Shown: positions 49,188 through 58,786, numbered from the stretch's first letter. The stretch is 64,000 nt of DNA from Pseudoxanthomonas sp. J35 (GCF_000513995.1 NZ_AZVB01000011.1:62138-126137); one strand, 5' to 3'. The notes: generated from the sequence alone by a model not told the origin. Numbers and translations are program-made.

Positions 49188-49278
49188 ACCCGGCCCGCTT
49201 GAGCGCAATCAGCGCGTCCCGGCGCGGCGTCCCGCTAGAATCCCACCGCACGCCTTGTACATCCCTCGGAGACGAACG

Positions 49279-49701
49279 ATGAAGATCCTGCTTGCGGTGG
49301 ACGACAGCCCGGTGGCCGCGGCCGTGGTACGCCAGGTCGCCAGGCTGGCCAAGGGCATGGCGACCCCGCCACAGCTGCACGTGCTGACCGTGGTCCCGCG
49401 CCTGTCCAAGGCCGCGGAAAAGGAATTCGGCGCGGCTGGCCCGGGCGCGTACTACGAGCGCGAGGCCGAGCGCGCGCTGGCGCCGCTGCGCCCGCTGCTG
49501 CGCCGGACCGGGCTGAAGGTCACCGAGCAGAAGGCCATCGGCGAGGTCGTGCCGACCGTGCTGGAAGAAGCCAAGGCTAAGAAGGCCGGCCTGGTGGCCA
49601 TCGGCAGCCACGGCAGGAACGCGCTGCAGACCCTGCTGCTGGGCTCGGTCGCGCAGAAGGTGGTGGCGCTGAGCCCGGTCCCGGTCCTGGTCTGCCACTG
49701 A
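49279..49701 (+). CDS. Universal stress protein, UspA family
   Basis: 140 residues. MKILLAVDDSPVAAAVVRQV begins the Usp fold. The ATP-binding G-2xG-9xG(S/T) signature is present as GSHGRNALQTLLLGSVAQKV, and the C-terminus VPVLVCH is typical. A hairpin GCGGCGGCC/GGCCGCCGC (49710-49733) follows as a possible terminator without T tract. Confidence 0.93.
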   Translation: MKILLAVDDSPVAAAVVRQVARLAKGMATPPQLHVLTVVPRLSKAAEKEFGAAGPGAYYEREAERALAPLRPLLRRTGLKVTEQKAIGEVVPTVLEEAKAKKAGLVAIGSHGRNALQTLLLGSVAQKVVALSPVPVLVCH

Positions 49702-49787
49702 ACCTGCACGCGGCGGCCGTGCCAGGCCGCCGCTCAGCCAGCGTCGGGGGTACGGGAGCCATACTTGGATGAACCGAAGGGACTCCC

Positions 49788-50858
49788 GTGAACAAGCCCA
49801 TCCGCCCGGACAATGACGCCGAGCGCCTGGCCGCGCTGCGCGCGGCCCGCCTGCTCGACACCCCCCGCGAACAGGCCTTCGACGACCTGGTCAACCTGGC
49901 CGTCGCCGTGGCCGGCAAGTCCATGGCCGCGGTGTCGCTGGTGGACGAGGACCGGCAGTGGTTCAAGGCCAGCCACGGCTTCGACACCTGCGAGACCCCG
50001 CGCGACCGTTCATTCTGCCAGTACGCCATCCTCGAGCCGCACCGGCTGATGCTGGTCGAGGACGCCGAACAGGACGAGCGCTTCGCCGGCCGGCTGCCGG
50101 TGATCGGCGGGAAGAGCATCCGTTTCTACGCCGGCGTGCCGCTGCTGGACGGCGAGGGCATGGCCCTGGGCAGCCTGTGCGTGTTCGACAGCGTTCCCGG
50201 CACCCTGGAAGCCTCGCAGGCCGCCGCGTTGCGCGCGCTGGCGCGCCAGGCAGGGCACGTGATCGAACTGCGCCGCGTCACCCGCGCGCTGGACCAGCAG
50301 GTGCGCGAGTCGACCTGGTTCGAACGCGAGCTGGCCCGGTACGCCGAGCTGCTGGAACGGCAGAACGCGCAGCTGGCCGAGCAGGCCCGCACCGATCCGC
50401 TGACCGGCCTGAGCAACCGCCGCGCCTTCTCGGCGGCGCTGGCGGTGGAGATCGAGCGGGCGAACGCCTCCGGCAGCCCGCTGTCCGTGGCCCTGCTGGA
50501 CCTGGACCATTTCAAGAGCATCAACGACGTGCACGGCCACGTCGAAGGCGACCGGGTGCTGGCCGAGGTGGGCAAGGTGCTGCAGGCGCACTTCGCCGCG
50601 GCGGGCGTGGCCGCGCGCTACGGCGGCGAGGAGTTCGCCCTGCTGCTGCCAGGCACCACGCTGGATTCGGCGCGCGCGCAGTGCGAGTTGCTGCGCCAGG
50701 CGGTCGGCACGCTGCCGCTGGGCGCGGTGGTCAGCGCCAGCATCGGCGTGACCGCCTACCGCCCGGGCGAGACCTACGCATCCCTGCTCGAACGCGCCGA
50801 CGAAGCCCTGTACCGGGCCAAGCGCGACGGCCGCGATCGCGTCGAATCCAAGGCCTGA
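49788..50858 (+). CDS. GAF-GGDEF diguanylate cyclase
   Basis: 356 residues from a GTG. The N-terminal GAF domain (about 20-160) has FDDLVNLAVAVAGKSMAAVSLVD, DRSFCQYAI and FYAGVPLLDGEGMALGSLCVFD. A short coiled coil (about 160-200) links it to a GGDEF domain (about 200-352). DPLTGLSNRRAF, LDLDHFKSINDVHGH and an active GGEEFALLLP site are intact; the I-site RxxD is not obvious. It should make c-di-GMP in response to an unknown ligand. No EAL domain. Confidence 0.93.
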   Translation: MNKPIRPDNDAERLAALRAARLLDTPREQAFDDLVNLAVAVAGKSMAAVSLVDEDRQWFKASHGFDTCETPRDRSFCQYAILEPHRLMLVEDAEQDERFAGRLPVIGGKSIRFYAGVPLLDGEGMALGSLCVFDSVPGTLEASQAAALRALARQAGHVIELRRVTRALDQQVRESTWFERELARYAELLERQNAQLAEQARTDPLTGLSNRRAFSAALAVEIERANASGSPLSVALLDLDHFKSINDVHGHVEGDRVLAEVGKVLQAHFAAAGVAARYGGEEFALLLPGTTLDSARAQCELLRQAVGTLPLGAVVSASIGVTAYRPGETYASLLERADEALYRAKRDGRDRVESKA

Positions 50859-50882
50859 CCGCCGCCCGCTGCGCGGATACCG

Positions 50883-51854
50883 CTAGTCCACCACCTGCCG
50901 CGCTTCCGAGGTCCCCAGTACCTCCGGATGCTGCACGTCGCCCGGCACCGGCGCCCTGGCCGTCGTGCGCCGCGCCAGCAGCGGATCCAGGAAGGCCGCG
51001 CCCAGGATCACCGCCACGCCCAGGTAGAACAGCGGGGTCAGCTCGCGCTGTTCGCCCAGCAGCAGCGCGGCCAGGACGATGGCGTAGACCGGTTCGAGGT
51101 TGGTCACCAGCTGCACGCTGTAGGCGCTGAGGTGGCGCAGCGCGACCAGCGACAGCGCGAACGGCAGCAGGGTACAGCCCAGCGCCAGCACCAGCAGCAG
51201 GGTGCCGTCGTACAGCCCGGGCACCGCCAGCAGGTCGCCGTCGAAGGCCGGCATCAGCGTCGGCAGCAACGGCGCCAGCGCGGTAAGGGCGAGGGTGCCC
51301 GCACCCAGCTCGATGCCGGTGACGGTGAGCGGATCGGCGTGCTCGACCAGGCGCTTGTTGAACGAGCCGAACACCGCCACCAGCAGCGCCGACAGCGCGC
51401 CCACGGCCACGCCCAGGCGCATGCCGTCGGGCACGCCGCCGACCACCATCGCCACGCCCGGCAGCACCGCCACGCCCAGCGCCAGTTCGCGCGGACGGAA
51501 CGGCCGCTTCGCGACCCACGGCTCGATGACCGCGGTGAATACCGGCGCCAGGGCGATGCAGGTGGCCGCCACCGAGGCGTTGGCCAGCTTGATCGCGCCG
51601 TAGAAGGTCAGCCAGTGCAGCGACACCACCACGCCGATGCCGGCATAGCCCAGGAACAGCCGTGGCGGCAAGGCGCTCAGCCCGCGCCACACCCGCGGCA
51701 CCAGGGCCAGCGCCGCCACCACCAGCAGCATCCGCCACCACACCAGCGGCAGCGCGGGCAGGCTGATCAGCTTGCCGAGGATCGCGGTGAAGCCCCAGAG
51801 CAGGACGCAGAAGTGGATCTGCAGCTGGGCGCGGGCGGTGTCGGTCATCGGCAT
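50883..51854 (-). CDS. EamA/DMT-family transporter
   Basis: 323 residues with ten hydrophobic helices in two EamA repeats (about 10-140 and 150-290). HFCVLLWGFTAILGKLISL and VALRHLSAYSVQLVTNLEPVYAIVLAALLLGEQ are typical. A probable inner-membrane metabolite exporter of the RhaT/YdcZ group; substrate unknown. MPMTDTARAQ at 51854 is taken as the start, with a second Met six bases later. Confidence 0.88.
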   Translation of the reverse strand: MPMTDTARAQLQIHFCVLLWGFTAILGKLISLPALPLVWWRMLLVVAALALVPRVWRGLSALPPRLFLGYAGIGVVVSLHWLTFYGAIKLANASVAATCIALAPVFTAVIEPWVAKRPFRPRELALGVAVLPGVAMVVGGVPDGMRLGVAVGALSALLVAVFGSFNKRLVEHADPLTVTGIELGAGTLALTALAPLLPTLMPAFDGDLLAVPGLYDGTLLLVLALGCTLLPFALSLVALRHLSAYSVQLVTNLEPVYAIVLAALLLGEQRELTPLFYLGVAVILGAAFLDPLLARRTTARAPVPGDVQHPEVLGTSEARQVVD

Positions 51855-51925
51855 GCGCGCATTATCGCCCGGTGGCAGCCCTGCGACGTTGGCCGCATGC
51901 GATTTTTCCCGGTCGCGCGCCGGGA

Positions 51926-52576
51926 TCAGCGCCGCGGCGACAGCCAGCCCAGCATGCCGAGCACGGTTACCGCCAGCATCGAGCCCAGGGTCGCCATCAG
52001 CATGTCCTTCTGCGCATCCCAGACATCGCCCTGGGTGCCGAGGTAGGCCTGGCCCAGGTCTCCGCCGAACACGCTGGCGGCCAGCCACTCGAACATCTCG
52101 AACAGCAGCGAGTGCGACATGATGAAGCTCACCGGCATCACGTAGCGCCAGATCCCGCGCGGCGCCGCCACCCGGTCCAGCAGCTCGATGCAGGCCGGGG
52201 TGACCAGCAGCCCGTAGAGGAAGTGCACCAGCCGGTCGAAGGAATTGCGCTGCAGGCCCAGTGCCTGGTCCAGGGAGAAGCCGAGGTGGCGCTGGAACCA
52301 GGCGTCGTACGGCACCTCCGCATAGGTGTAGTGCGCGCCGACCTCGTGCAGCATGCCGAACACGAACAGGCAGGCATAGCTCAGCGCGGTCAGCGGCATC
52401 CGCCGCCAGCCCCAGGCCAGCGCGGGCACGGCCACCAGCACCAGCACGTTCTCCAGCGCCCAGTCCTGGCGGTACCAGGGCGAGATCGCCAGTGCGATCC
52501 AGACCGCCACGAACAGGGCCAGCAGGGTCTTCGCCAGGCGCGGCGAGGCGGGCGTGCGGAGGGCGGCGTCGGTCAT
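51926..52576 (-). CDS. DUF2238 membrane protein (YjdF-like)
   Basis: 216 residues with about six helices. GMLHEVGAHYTYAEVPYDAWF, NSFDRLVHFLYGLLV and LFEMFEWLAASVFGGDLGQAYLGTQGDVWDAQKDMLMATLG are the conserved DUF2238 blocks, rich in His/Asp/Glu. Function unknown. Adjacent to and co-oriented with the EamA transporter. Confidence 0.9.
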   Translation of the reverse strand: MTDAALRTPASPRLAKTLLALFVAVWIALAISPWYRQDWALENVLVLVAVPALAWGWRRMPLTALSYACLFVFGMLHEVGAHYTYAEVPYDAWFQRHLGFSLDQALGLQRNSFDRLVHFLYGLLVTPACIELLDRVAAPRGIWRYVMPVSFIMSHSLLFEMFEWLAASVFGGDLGQAYLGTQGDVWDAQKDMLMATLGSMLAVTVLGMLGWLSPRR

Positions 52577-52625
52577 GGCGCCGCATCCTCGCACGAACGC
52601 CGGCCGGCGTGGATGCCGGCCCGGG

Positions 52626-53450
52626 CTAGGCGAGCCGCTGCAGCAGGGCCTGCGCCGCCGCGGGATTGCGTTCCTTGGCGCTGGCGATGAAGAACACGAA
52701 GGCCTCGCGCGGCGTGTCGCCGGCGACGGGCGCCTCCACGTGCGGCAGGTCGTCCGGGTCGCCGCCGTCGGCCCATTGGCGGGTGCGGCGCGCCCAGGCG
52801 TCGAGCTCCGCGTCGGGGTAGCCCTGGGCCAGTCCGCCGCGGGCGAGCATCAGCCGCGCGTAGGTGAAATCGGCGGTGATGTCGGCGGAGGAGGGGTGCT
52901 CGTCCGAGCCGGCGAACACCAGGGCGATGTTGCGCGCGCGCAGGAGGGCCAGCAGCTCCGGGGTGAACAGCGCGCGGTCGCGCAGTTCCAGCGCGTGGCG
53001 CAGGCACCGTCCGCCGGCTTCGGCTGGCAGCAGGTCGAGGAAGGCGGCCAGGTCGTCCAGCGCCGGGCTCTGGCCCCGGTCGAACTGCCACAGCAACGCG
53101 CCGAGGCGGTCGCCGAGGGTGGCGATCCCGCCGACGAAATCCTCGACCTGCGCGCCGCTGGCGGACAGCTTGCGGCTGGCCATGATCCGCTTCGGCGCCT
53201 TGGCGGTGAACAGGAAGCCCGGCGGGGTTTCGTCGCGCCACTTCGCGTACGTCTCCGGCTTCTGCGTGCCGTAGTAGGTGCCGTTGATCTCGATCGCGGT
53301 GAGCTGGCGGCTGGCGTATTCCAGCTCGCGCCGCTGCACGAGCCCCTGCGGATAGAACACGCCGCCGCGCCAGGGCGCGAAGGTCCAGCCGCCGATGCCG
53401 ACGTGGATGCGCGGATGGCGCGCGGGCGGGGTCGAGAACAGGTCGTTCAT
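52626..53450 (-). CDS. DUF72 (YecE-like) TIM-barrel protein
   Basis: 274 residues. IHVGIGGWTFAPWRGGVFYP, EINGTYYGTQKPETYAKW, FLFTAKAPKRIMASRKL and LLWQFDRGQ match DUF72. The family has a TIM-barrel fold, possibly xylose-isomerase-like, with no established reaction. The ATG at 53450 (MNDLFSTPPARHPR) is preferred. Confidence 0.92.
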   Translation of the reverse strand: MNDLFSTPPARHPRIHVGIGGWTFAPWRGGVFYPQGLVQRRELEYASRQLTAIEINGTYYGTQKPETYAKWRDETPPGFLFTAKAPKRIMASRKLSASGAQVEDFVGGIATLGDRLGALLWQFDRGQSPALDDLAAFLDLLPAEAGGRCLRHALELRDRALFTPELLALLRARNIALVFAGSDEHPSSADITADFTYARLMLARGGLAQGYPDAELDAWARRTRQWADGGDPDDLPHVEAPVAGDTPREAFVFFIASAKERNPAAAQALLQRLA

Positions 53451-53496
53451 GCGCGCAGCGTTTCCGTCATGGCCATAGGGTGTGCCTGCATCCGCT

Positions 53497-53922
53497 TCAT
53501 GCCTTCCAAGGGTCGTAACTCCCGAACCACCACAGGTGGCCCTCGATGTCGCGGCAGGAATAGCCGCGTCCGCCATAGCCCTGGTCGGCGATGTCCTGGA
53601 CGATGGTCGCCCCGGCCGCCTTCGCGCGGTCGTAGTGGGCGTCGACGTCTTCCACGATGACGCAGGGACTCTGCGTCTCGCGCATGCCGGTCTCGTCGGG
53701 CTGGGCGATCAGCTTGCCCCATTCGCTGGCGGCGCCGGTGGAACCGAGCATGACCATGCCGTTGCCCCAGGTCAGCTGGGCATGCAGCACGACGCCGCCT
53801 TCGGCATACACCGCGTTCTTCTCGAAACCGAAGGCCCGGCACAGCCATTCGATCGCCGCCTCGGCGTCGCGATAGCGCAGGCAGGGGATGATCGTGCTGG
53901 TGGTGCGGGGCGGGCGGGGCAT
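53497..53922 (-). CDS. Glyoxalase/VOC-fold protein (PhnB-like)
   Basis: 141 residues. TIIPCLRYRDAEAAIEWLCRAFGFEKNAVY begins the first VOC repeat. ALTWGNGM/LGSTGAASEWG-type segments and DIADQGYGGRGYSCRDIEGHLWWFGSYDPW complete the second. GGAG lies six bases before the ATG at 53922, so that start is chosen over one 12 bases earlier. Substrate unknown. Unlike the copy at 40720 this one is intact. Confidence 0.88.
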   Translation of the reverse strand: MPRPPRTTSTIIPCLRYRDAEAAIEWLCRAFGFEKNAVYAEGGVVLHAQLTWGNGMVMLGSTGAASEWGKLIAQPDETGMRETQSPCVIVEDVDAHYDRAKAAGATIVQDIADQGYGGRGYSCRDIEGHLWWFGSYDPWKA

Positions 53923-54079
53923 GGCGATCTCCATGGCGAGCGGTGCGATGCAGCCGGGGGCAGCGTGGCCACTCCAGCGTAAAGCACCGGTGAGGTGGCG
54001 TGCGGCGGACGGGACTTCCGCCACTCCGGAGACGGCCGGCAATGTCTAGAATCGACGCTTTCCGACCCGGACAGCCCGC

Positions 54080-55723
54080 ATGCCGCCACGCCTCCAGACG
54101 CTCCGCCTCCGTTGCCTGTTCGCCCTCGGCCTGTCGCTGCTTGCGCCGTTGCCGGCGTTGGCCGCGCAGGAGGCCGCGACCGGATCCGCCGGCACCGTGC
54201 AGTCCGCTGCCAGCTTCGACGCCACGGCGCTCGATGCCTGGGTGGAGGAGGTGCGCGAGCGCTTCGAAGTCCCGGGCATCGCCGTAGGCGTGGTCAAGGA
54301 CGGGCAGGTCGTGTTCGAGGGCGGCTGGGGCGTGCGCGAGCTGGGCCGGCCGGAGAAGGTCGACGCGCAGACCCTGTTCGCGATCGCCTCCAACACCAAG
54401 GCCTTCACCGCCGCCTCGCTGGCCATGCTGGTGGACGAGAAGAAGCTGTCCTGGGACGACCGCGTCACCGACCATCTGCCGTGGTTCCGGATGTCCGACC
54501 CGTACGTCACCGCCGACATGCGCATCCGCGACCTGCTCACCCACCGCAGCGGCCTGGGCCTGGGCGCCGGCGACCTGCTGTTCTGGCCAGGCAGCGACTA
54601 CAGCACCACCGAAGTCGTGCAGCGCCTGGCACGCGTCCCGCTGAAGACCGGCTTCCGCGAGCGCTACGCCTACGACAACATCCTCTATGCCACCGCGACC
54701 CTGGTGATCGAACAGGTCTCCGGCCAGTCCTACGCCGACTTCCTGCAGCAGCGCTTCTTCGATCCGCTGGGCATGTCCGGCACCCGCTTCAATGTCGACG
54801 CGCTGCGCCCCGGCGACCCGGCCGCCACCGGCCACGCCAAGGCCGACTTCACCACCCTGCGCCCGACCTTCCCGCTGACCTGGCACAACGCCGCCGGCGC
54901 CGGTGGCATCTATTCCAGCGTGCACGACATGGGCCGCTGGATGCGCGCGCAGCTGGCCGGCGGCAGCTTCACCGACGGACAGGGCAGGGAGCACGCGCTG
55001 TTCACCCCGGCAAGGCAGAAGGAAATGTGGTCGCTGGTCTCGCCGATCCCGATCGCCGAACCGGCAGTGCCCGAACTGGCGCCGTCGAAGCCGGACTTCC
55101 TCGGCTACGGCCTGGGCTGGATGACGTCCTCGTACCGCGGCGAGCGGCTGGTATGGCACACCGGCGGCTGGCCCGGCATGGTCTCGCGCGTCACCCTGGT
55201 GCCGGGTCGGAACCTCGGTGTGGTGGTGCTGACCAACCAGGAATCCGGCGGCGCGTTCAACGCCCTGACCCTGCAGATCCTCGACGCCTTCCTGCAGCCG
55301 GCGGAGAAGAACGACTGGATCGCCGCCTACGCCGCCGCGGCGGAGAAATCGCGCGCCAAGGCTGAGGAGGCATGGGCGAAGCGCGTCGCCGCGCGCGACA
55401 GGCGCTCGAAGCCCTCGCTGCCCGATTCGGCCTGGACCGGCACCTGGCGCGATGCGTGGTACGGCGACGTGGTGATCGAACAGGAGAACAGCCGCCTGCG
55501 CATGCGTTTCCCGCGCAGCCCGCTGCTCACCGGCACCCTGGAGCACTGGCAGCACGACACCTTCCTGGTGAAGTGGGACGACCGCACCCTCAACGGCGAC
55601 GCCTTCGTGACCTTCACCCTCGATGCCGATGGCGAGCCGCGCGAAGCGCGCATGGAAGCCGCCTCCGACCTGACCGACTTCAGCTTCGACTTCCAGGACC
55701 TGGTGCTGAAGCCGGTGGAGTGA
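54080..55723 (+). CDS. Secreted serine hydrolase, class C beta-lactamase fold with DUF3471
   Basis: 547 residues. Signal peptide to LPALAA (about 29). The beta-lactamase-like domain (about 45-400) has the Ser-x-x-Lys tetrad SNTK (about residue 109), the Tyr motif YAYDN (about 196), and HTGG (about 361) in place of KTG. A C-terminal beta domain (about 440-547, SLPDSAWTGTWRDAWYGDVVIEQ) matches DUF3471. More likely a peptidase/esterase than an antibiotic-inactivating enzyme. Confidence 0.9.
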   Translation: MPPRLQTLRLRCLFALGLSLLAPLPALAAQEAATGSAGTVQSAASFDATALDAWVEEVRERFEVPGIAVGVVKDGQVVFEGGWGVRELGRPEKVDAQTLFAIASNTKAFTAASLAMLVDEKKLSWDDRVTDHLPWFRMSDPYVTADMRIRDLLTHRSGLGLGAGDLLFWPGSDYSTTEVVQRLARVPLKTGFRERYAYDNILYATATLVIEQVSGQSYADFLQQRFFDPLGMSGTRFNVDALRPGDPAATGHAKADFTTLRPTFPLTWHNAAGAGGIYSSVHDMGRWMRAQLAGGSFTDGQGREHALFTPARQKEMWSLVSPIPIAEPAVPELAPSKPDFLGYGLGWMTSSYRGERLVWHTGGWPGMVSRVTLVPGRNLGVVVLTNQESGGAFNALTLQILDAFLQPAEKNDWIAAYAAAAEKSRAKAEEAWAKRVAARDRRSKPSLPDSAWTGTWRDAWYGDVVIEQENSRLRMRFPRSPLLTGTLEHWQHDTFLVKWDDRTLNGDAFVTFTLDADGEPREARMEAASDLTDFSFDFQDLVLKPVE

Positions 55724-55728
55724 TCCCT

Positions 55729-55805
55729 GTAAGGCCGAAGGCCGCATCCGGGGAGACGCGCCTGTCTGAATCCGTTTCCCGGATGCGCTTCGCTTATCCG
55801 GCTAC
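55729..55805. repeat. Bipartite GTAG-type element, copy 3
   Basis: GTAAGGCCGAAGGCC left end and CCCGGATGCGCTTCGCTTAT-CCGGCTAC right end, matching 7959-8055. Confidence 0.6.
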
Positions 55806-55924
55806 GAGGCAAGCCCCTCCCCCTCCGGGGGAGGGGTTGGGGAGAGGGTAGGTATGCCAGCGTGGCTTGAGGTCCCGACCCTCTCCCCCGGCCCCTCTCC
55901 CGGTGGGAGAGGGGACAGGAACGA

Positions 55925-56095
55925 AGCTGCGACCTCAACGGGCCGAAAGACGTGGTAGCGCGGGGGTATGCCGCAAGCAGCACATGGATGTGCTGCGTTC
56001 GCGCGTTGGAGCCAGGGATGGCGGAACCGCGCGATGCGGCATACCCCCGCGCTGCCGCGGCTCCCTCCGAAGCCTGCCCGCCTAACGTCGTTGTT
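55925..56095 (+). repeat. Branched palindromic repeat, copy B, with an 18-bp perfect outer stem
   Basis: AGCGCGGGGGTATGCCGC (55957-55974) and its exact inverse GCGGCATACCCCCGCGCT (56036-56053) enclose two further hairpins. One is GCAGCACAT-GG-ATGTGCTGC (55977-55996); the other is CGCGTTGGAGCC...GGCGGAACCGCG. Together they form a three-way-junction shape. The flanks also match copy A. Confidence 0.8.
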
Positions 56096-56146
56096 GCTGT
56101 TGTTGCTCTTCCTCTTGCCTTCACTGTTTCCCAGCGCCCAACAGAA

Positions 56147-56174
56147 GAAGGGCGCCGTTCTCACGGCGCCCTTC
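56147..56174 (-). terminator. Terminator of the DUF885 gene
   Basis: GAAGGGCGCCGT-TCTC-ACGGCGCCCTTC is a perfect 12-bp stem, 5 bases past the stop. On the minus strand it is followed by TTCTG. Confidence 0.7.
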
Positions 56175-56178
56175 AGTC

Positions 56179-57987
56179 TTACTGGATCGGCTCGTCCAGC
56201 ATCAGCTGGCGGACGAAGCGGACCGGCGGGGCGCCGTAGGACAGGACCTGGTCGTGGTAGGCCTTCAGCTTGAAGCCATCGCCCAGCTTCGCCTCCACCG
56301 CCTTGCGCGTGTCGAAGTGCTCCTGCGCGCCGACGAAGTAGGTCGGCAGCTGCGCCGAGGTCAGCTGCGCGCGCACCCACTTGCCCGCGGCCTCGCGCTC
56401 CTGCTGGAAGGTCTGGTTCACCATCAGGTCCATCGCCTGCTCGCGCGTCCAGCCGTCCACGTGCACGCCCTGGTCGAGGATCGCGTTGCCGATGGTGCGC
56501 AGGTAGAACTTCAGCTGCACCAGGCGGAACAGCGGATCGTTGTCCAGGTAGCCCGCGTCGGCCATCATTTTCTCGGTGTAGACCGCCCAGCCCTCGGCGA
56601 ACATGCCCGAGCGCAGCACCGCGCGCAGGGTCGAGGGGTGCTTGGCCGAGTGCCAGCCCTCCAGGTAGTGGCCCGGGGTGCCCTCGTGGATGCTCAGCAG
56701 TTCGATCATGCGCGAGTTGTATTCGCGCAGGAACGAGTCGACCTGCGCCTGGCTCCAGTCCTCCGGGATCGGCGAGACCGCGTAGAAGGTCTTCAGGTGC
56801 TTGTCCAGCGGCCCCGGCGAGTCGGCGTAGGCCACCGCCACGCCGCGCTGGAACTCGGGCATCTCGATGATCTCCACCGGCGCGTCGGGCAGGGTCACCA
56901 GGTCCCTGGCGCGGACGAACTCGGTGGCGCGGTCCAGCGCGGCCTGGGCGTCGGCCACGACCCGGTCGCGCGCCGGGCGCTCGGCGTAGGCCAGCTCCAG
57001 CGCCGCCTCGATCGCCGCCTGCTGCTGCGCGGGCGTGGGGTCCCCGGGCAGTTCGGGCGCGTCCGGCCGCTCGGCCAGCACCTGGCGGGCGATGCCGTAC
57101 ATCTCCCCGCGCACGCGCGCCAGTTCGGCCTCGGCGCGCTGCTTGATCTCCGCGCGCGACAGCGAGGACAGCAGGGCGAACTGCAGCTTCTGGTCGTACA
57201 GTTCGGCGCCGATGCGGAACTCGCCCTTCGCATTGGGCACCAGGGTTCCGTCCAGCCATTGCTGGTGCTCGGCCACCGCCCGCTCCAGGCCTGCGATCGC
57301 CGCATCGGCCCGCTGCCGGTCGGCGCCGTCCAGCTGGTCCAGGTTCGGGGCGATGTAGTTCTCGACGATGCGCAGGATGCCGGCGTTCTGCCTGGCCACG
57401 GTCTCGGCATGGACCTTCGGCACCCGCGCCGGGTCGAGGTTGGCGCGCGCCTGCGCCAGCAGCGCGGGGATCTTCTCCATGCGCGCGGTGGCCGACCGCA
57501 ACCGCTCGGGCAGCGGCGCGAACTCGCGCGCCATCAGGCCGTAGATCGCGCCGCCGGCCAGGCTGTTGTAGATCTGCGGGTCGGTGGCCCAGCTCTGCAG
57601 GGTCTCGCCGATCCATAGTTCGTAGCGCAGCTGGTTGCGCAGGATCGCGGCGTCGACCTGGTTCTCGCGCGCCAGCGCGGCGATGTCCATCGCCTCCAGT
57701 TCGGCGAGGATCGCGCGGGCGAACTCCAGGCGCCCGCGCCGGGCCTCTTCGCCCAGGTCGTCCAGCTCGCCGTCGTAGCGGTGCTCGCCGATCCGGGTGG
57801 CGCGGACCGGCGAGGAGCGCAGCCAGCCGTCGAGCGCGCGTTGCGACAGGTCGGCGAAGGCGGCGTCGGCCGCGCTGTCGGCGGCGGCCACGGTGCTGCG
57901 GGTGCCGGCGGGCGGGGTGGGCGATTCGGCCTTCTGGCAGGCGGCCAGGCCGGCGAGGAGGGCGGCGGCGAGCAGGGTGTGGCGCAT
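56179..57987 (-). CDS. DUF885 lipoprotein, probable metallopeptidase-like
   Basis: 602 residues. Lipobox LAAC (about residues 14-17). DUF885 covers almost the whole mature protein, with the conserved HEGTPGHYLEGWH segment (about 455; an HExxxH-like arrangement) and FAEGWAVYTEKMMADAGY. The family is predicted to be zinc carboxypeptidase/dipeptidase-like and periplasmic; the reaction is inferred. The ATG at 57987 yields the lipoprotein signal. Confidence 0.92.
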   Translation of the reverse strand: MRHTLLAAALLAGLAACQKAESPTPPAGTRSTVAAADSAADAAFADLSQRALDGWLRSSPVRATRIGEHRYDGELDDLGEEARRGRLEFARAILAELEAMDIAALARENQVDAAILRNQLRYELWIGETLQSWATDPQIYNSLAGGAIYGLMAREFAPLPERLRSATARMEKIPALLAQARANLDPARVPKVHAETVARQNAGILRIVENYIAPNLDQLDGADRQRADAAIAGLERAVAEHQQWLDGTLVPNAKGEFRIGAELYDQKLQFALLSSLSRAEIKQRAEAELARVRGEMYGIARQVLAERPDAPELPGDPTPAQQQAAIEAALELAYAERPARDRVVADAQAALDRATEFVRARDLVTLPDAPVEIIEMPEFQRGVAVAYADSPGPLDKHLKTFYAVSPIPEDWSQAQVDSFLREYNSRMIELLSIHEGTPGHYLEGWHSAKHPSTLRAVLRSGMFAEGWAVYTEKMMADAGYLDNDPLFRLVQLKFYLRTIGNAILDQGVHVDGWTREQAMDLMVNQTFQQEREAAGKWVRAQLTSAQLPTYFVGAQEHFDTRKAVEAKLGDGFKLKAYHDQVLSYGAPPVRFVRQLMLDEPIQ

Positions 57988-58116
57988 GGGAGGGTTCCAG
58001 CGGGCGGAAAGCGCCAAGCATAGGCCGCGGCGGCGGCCCGGCGCACGTGCCGGAGGAGGGGACTGGTGCGCGGGCGCCAAGCGGTTACCCTGTGCGCCCG
58101 GCCACGGAGCACAGCC

Positions 58117-58473
58117 ATGAAGTACGCGGGAAGCTGCCATTGCGGCCGCATCGCCTTCGAACTGGAAACCGGCGAACCGATCGCCGAGGCCTACGACTGC
58201 AACTGCTCGATGTGCCGGCGCCGCGGCGGCCTGCTCTGGTTCGGCACGCGCGAGGCGCTGAACCTGGTCTCGCTGCCGGAGGACGTCGCCACCTACCGCT
58301 TCAACCGCCACCACATCGACCACCACCACTGCACGGCCTGCGGCATCGCGCCGTTCAGCGAGGGCGTCGATCCGCAGAGCGGGGCGAAGACGGTCGCGGT
58401 CAACGTGCGCTGCCTGCCGGACGTGGACCTGGCGACGCTGAAGATCGTGCCGGTGGACGGCGCCAGCTTCTGA
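58117..58473 (+). CDS. GFA-family zinc protein (CENP-V/GFA domain)
   Basis: 118 residues. It keeps all zinc ligands of the family: SCHCG, CNCSMCRRRG and CTACGIAPF. The name comes from the glutathione-dependent formaldehyde-activating enzyme, but most members have no shown activity. Intact, in contrast to the broken relative at 41121. Confidence 0.9.
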   Translation: MKYAGSCHCGRIAFELETGEPIAEAYDCNCSMCRRRGGLLWFGTREALNLVSLPEDVATYRFNRHHIDHHHCTACGIAPFSEGVDPQSGAKTVAVNVRCLPDVDLATLKIVPVDGASF

Positions 58474-58492
58474 GGCGCCGGTCGAAGCGGGG

Positions 58493-58786
58493 TCACTCCC
58501 CGTCGGTCTCGAACTCCACCACCAGGCCCAGGCGGATCGCCAGCTCCTCCACCGCCTCGCGCACGCGACCGGCGGTGTACTCGTTGGGAGCGTCCACCTC
58601 CAGTTCGTGGGTGCCGGGGCCGACATCGTCCGACAGCCCGGCCGAGCTGGAATCGTCGTCGTCCATGCGCGGCATCAGGTCGGCCACCTCCTCCACGTGC
58701 TTGATGCCCTCCACGCTCTGCAGCAGGTCGGCCACCGCGCGCAGGTCGTCGTCGCTGCCGGTGATGCGGATGCGGAGCTGGGGCAT
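58493..58786 (-). CDS. Small acidic protein, unrecognised
   Basis: 97 residues. MPQLRIRITGSDDDLRAVADLL gives a ferredoxin/ACT-like beta-alpha start. An acidic linker DDDDSSSAG lies in the middle, and EYTAGRVREAVEELAIRLGLVV forms the closing helix. Convergent with the GFA gene. Confidence 0.7.
   Translation of the reverse strand: MPQLRIRITGSDDDLRAVADLLQSVEGIKHVEEVADLMPRMDDDDSSSAGLSDDVGPGTHELEVDAPNEYTAGRVREAVEELAIRLGLVVEFETDGE

Larger units (their letters stand above)
55724..56178. other. 455-base convergent spacer with several repeats
   Basis: It contains bipartite GTA(A)G element copy 3 (55729-55805), C-rich hairpins CCCTCCCCCTCCGGGGGAGG and CCCTCTCCCGGTGGGAGAGG (55813-55917), branched repeat copy B and a terminator. 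No gene is supported. Confidence 0.7.
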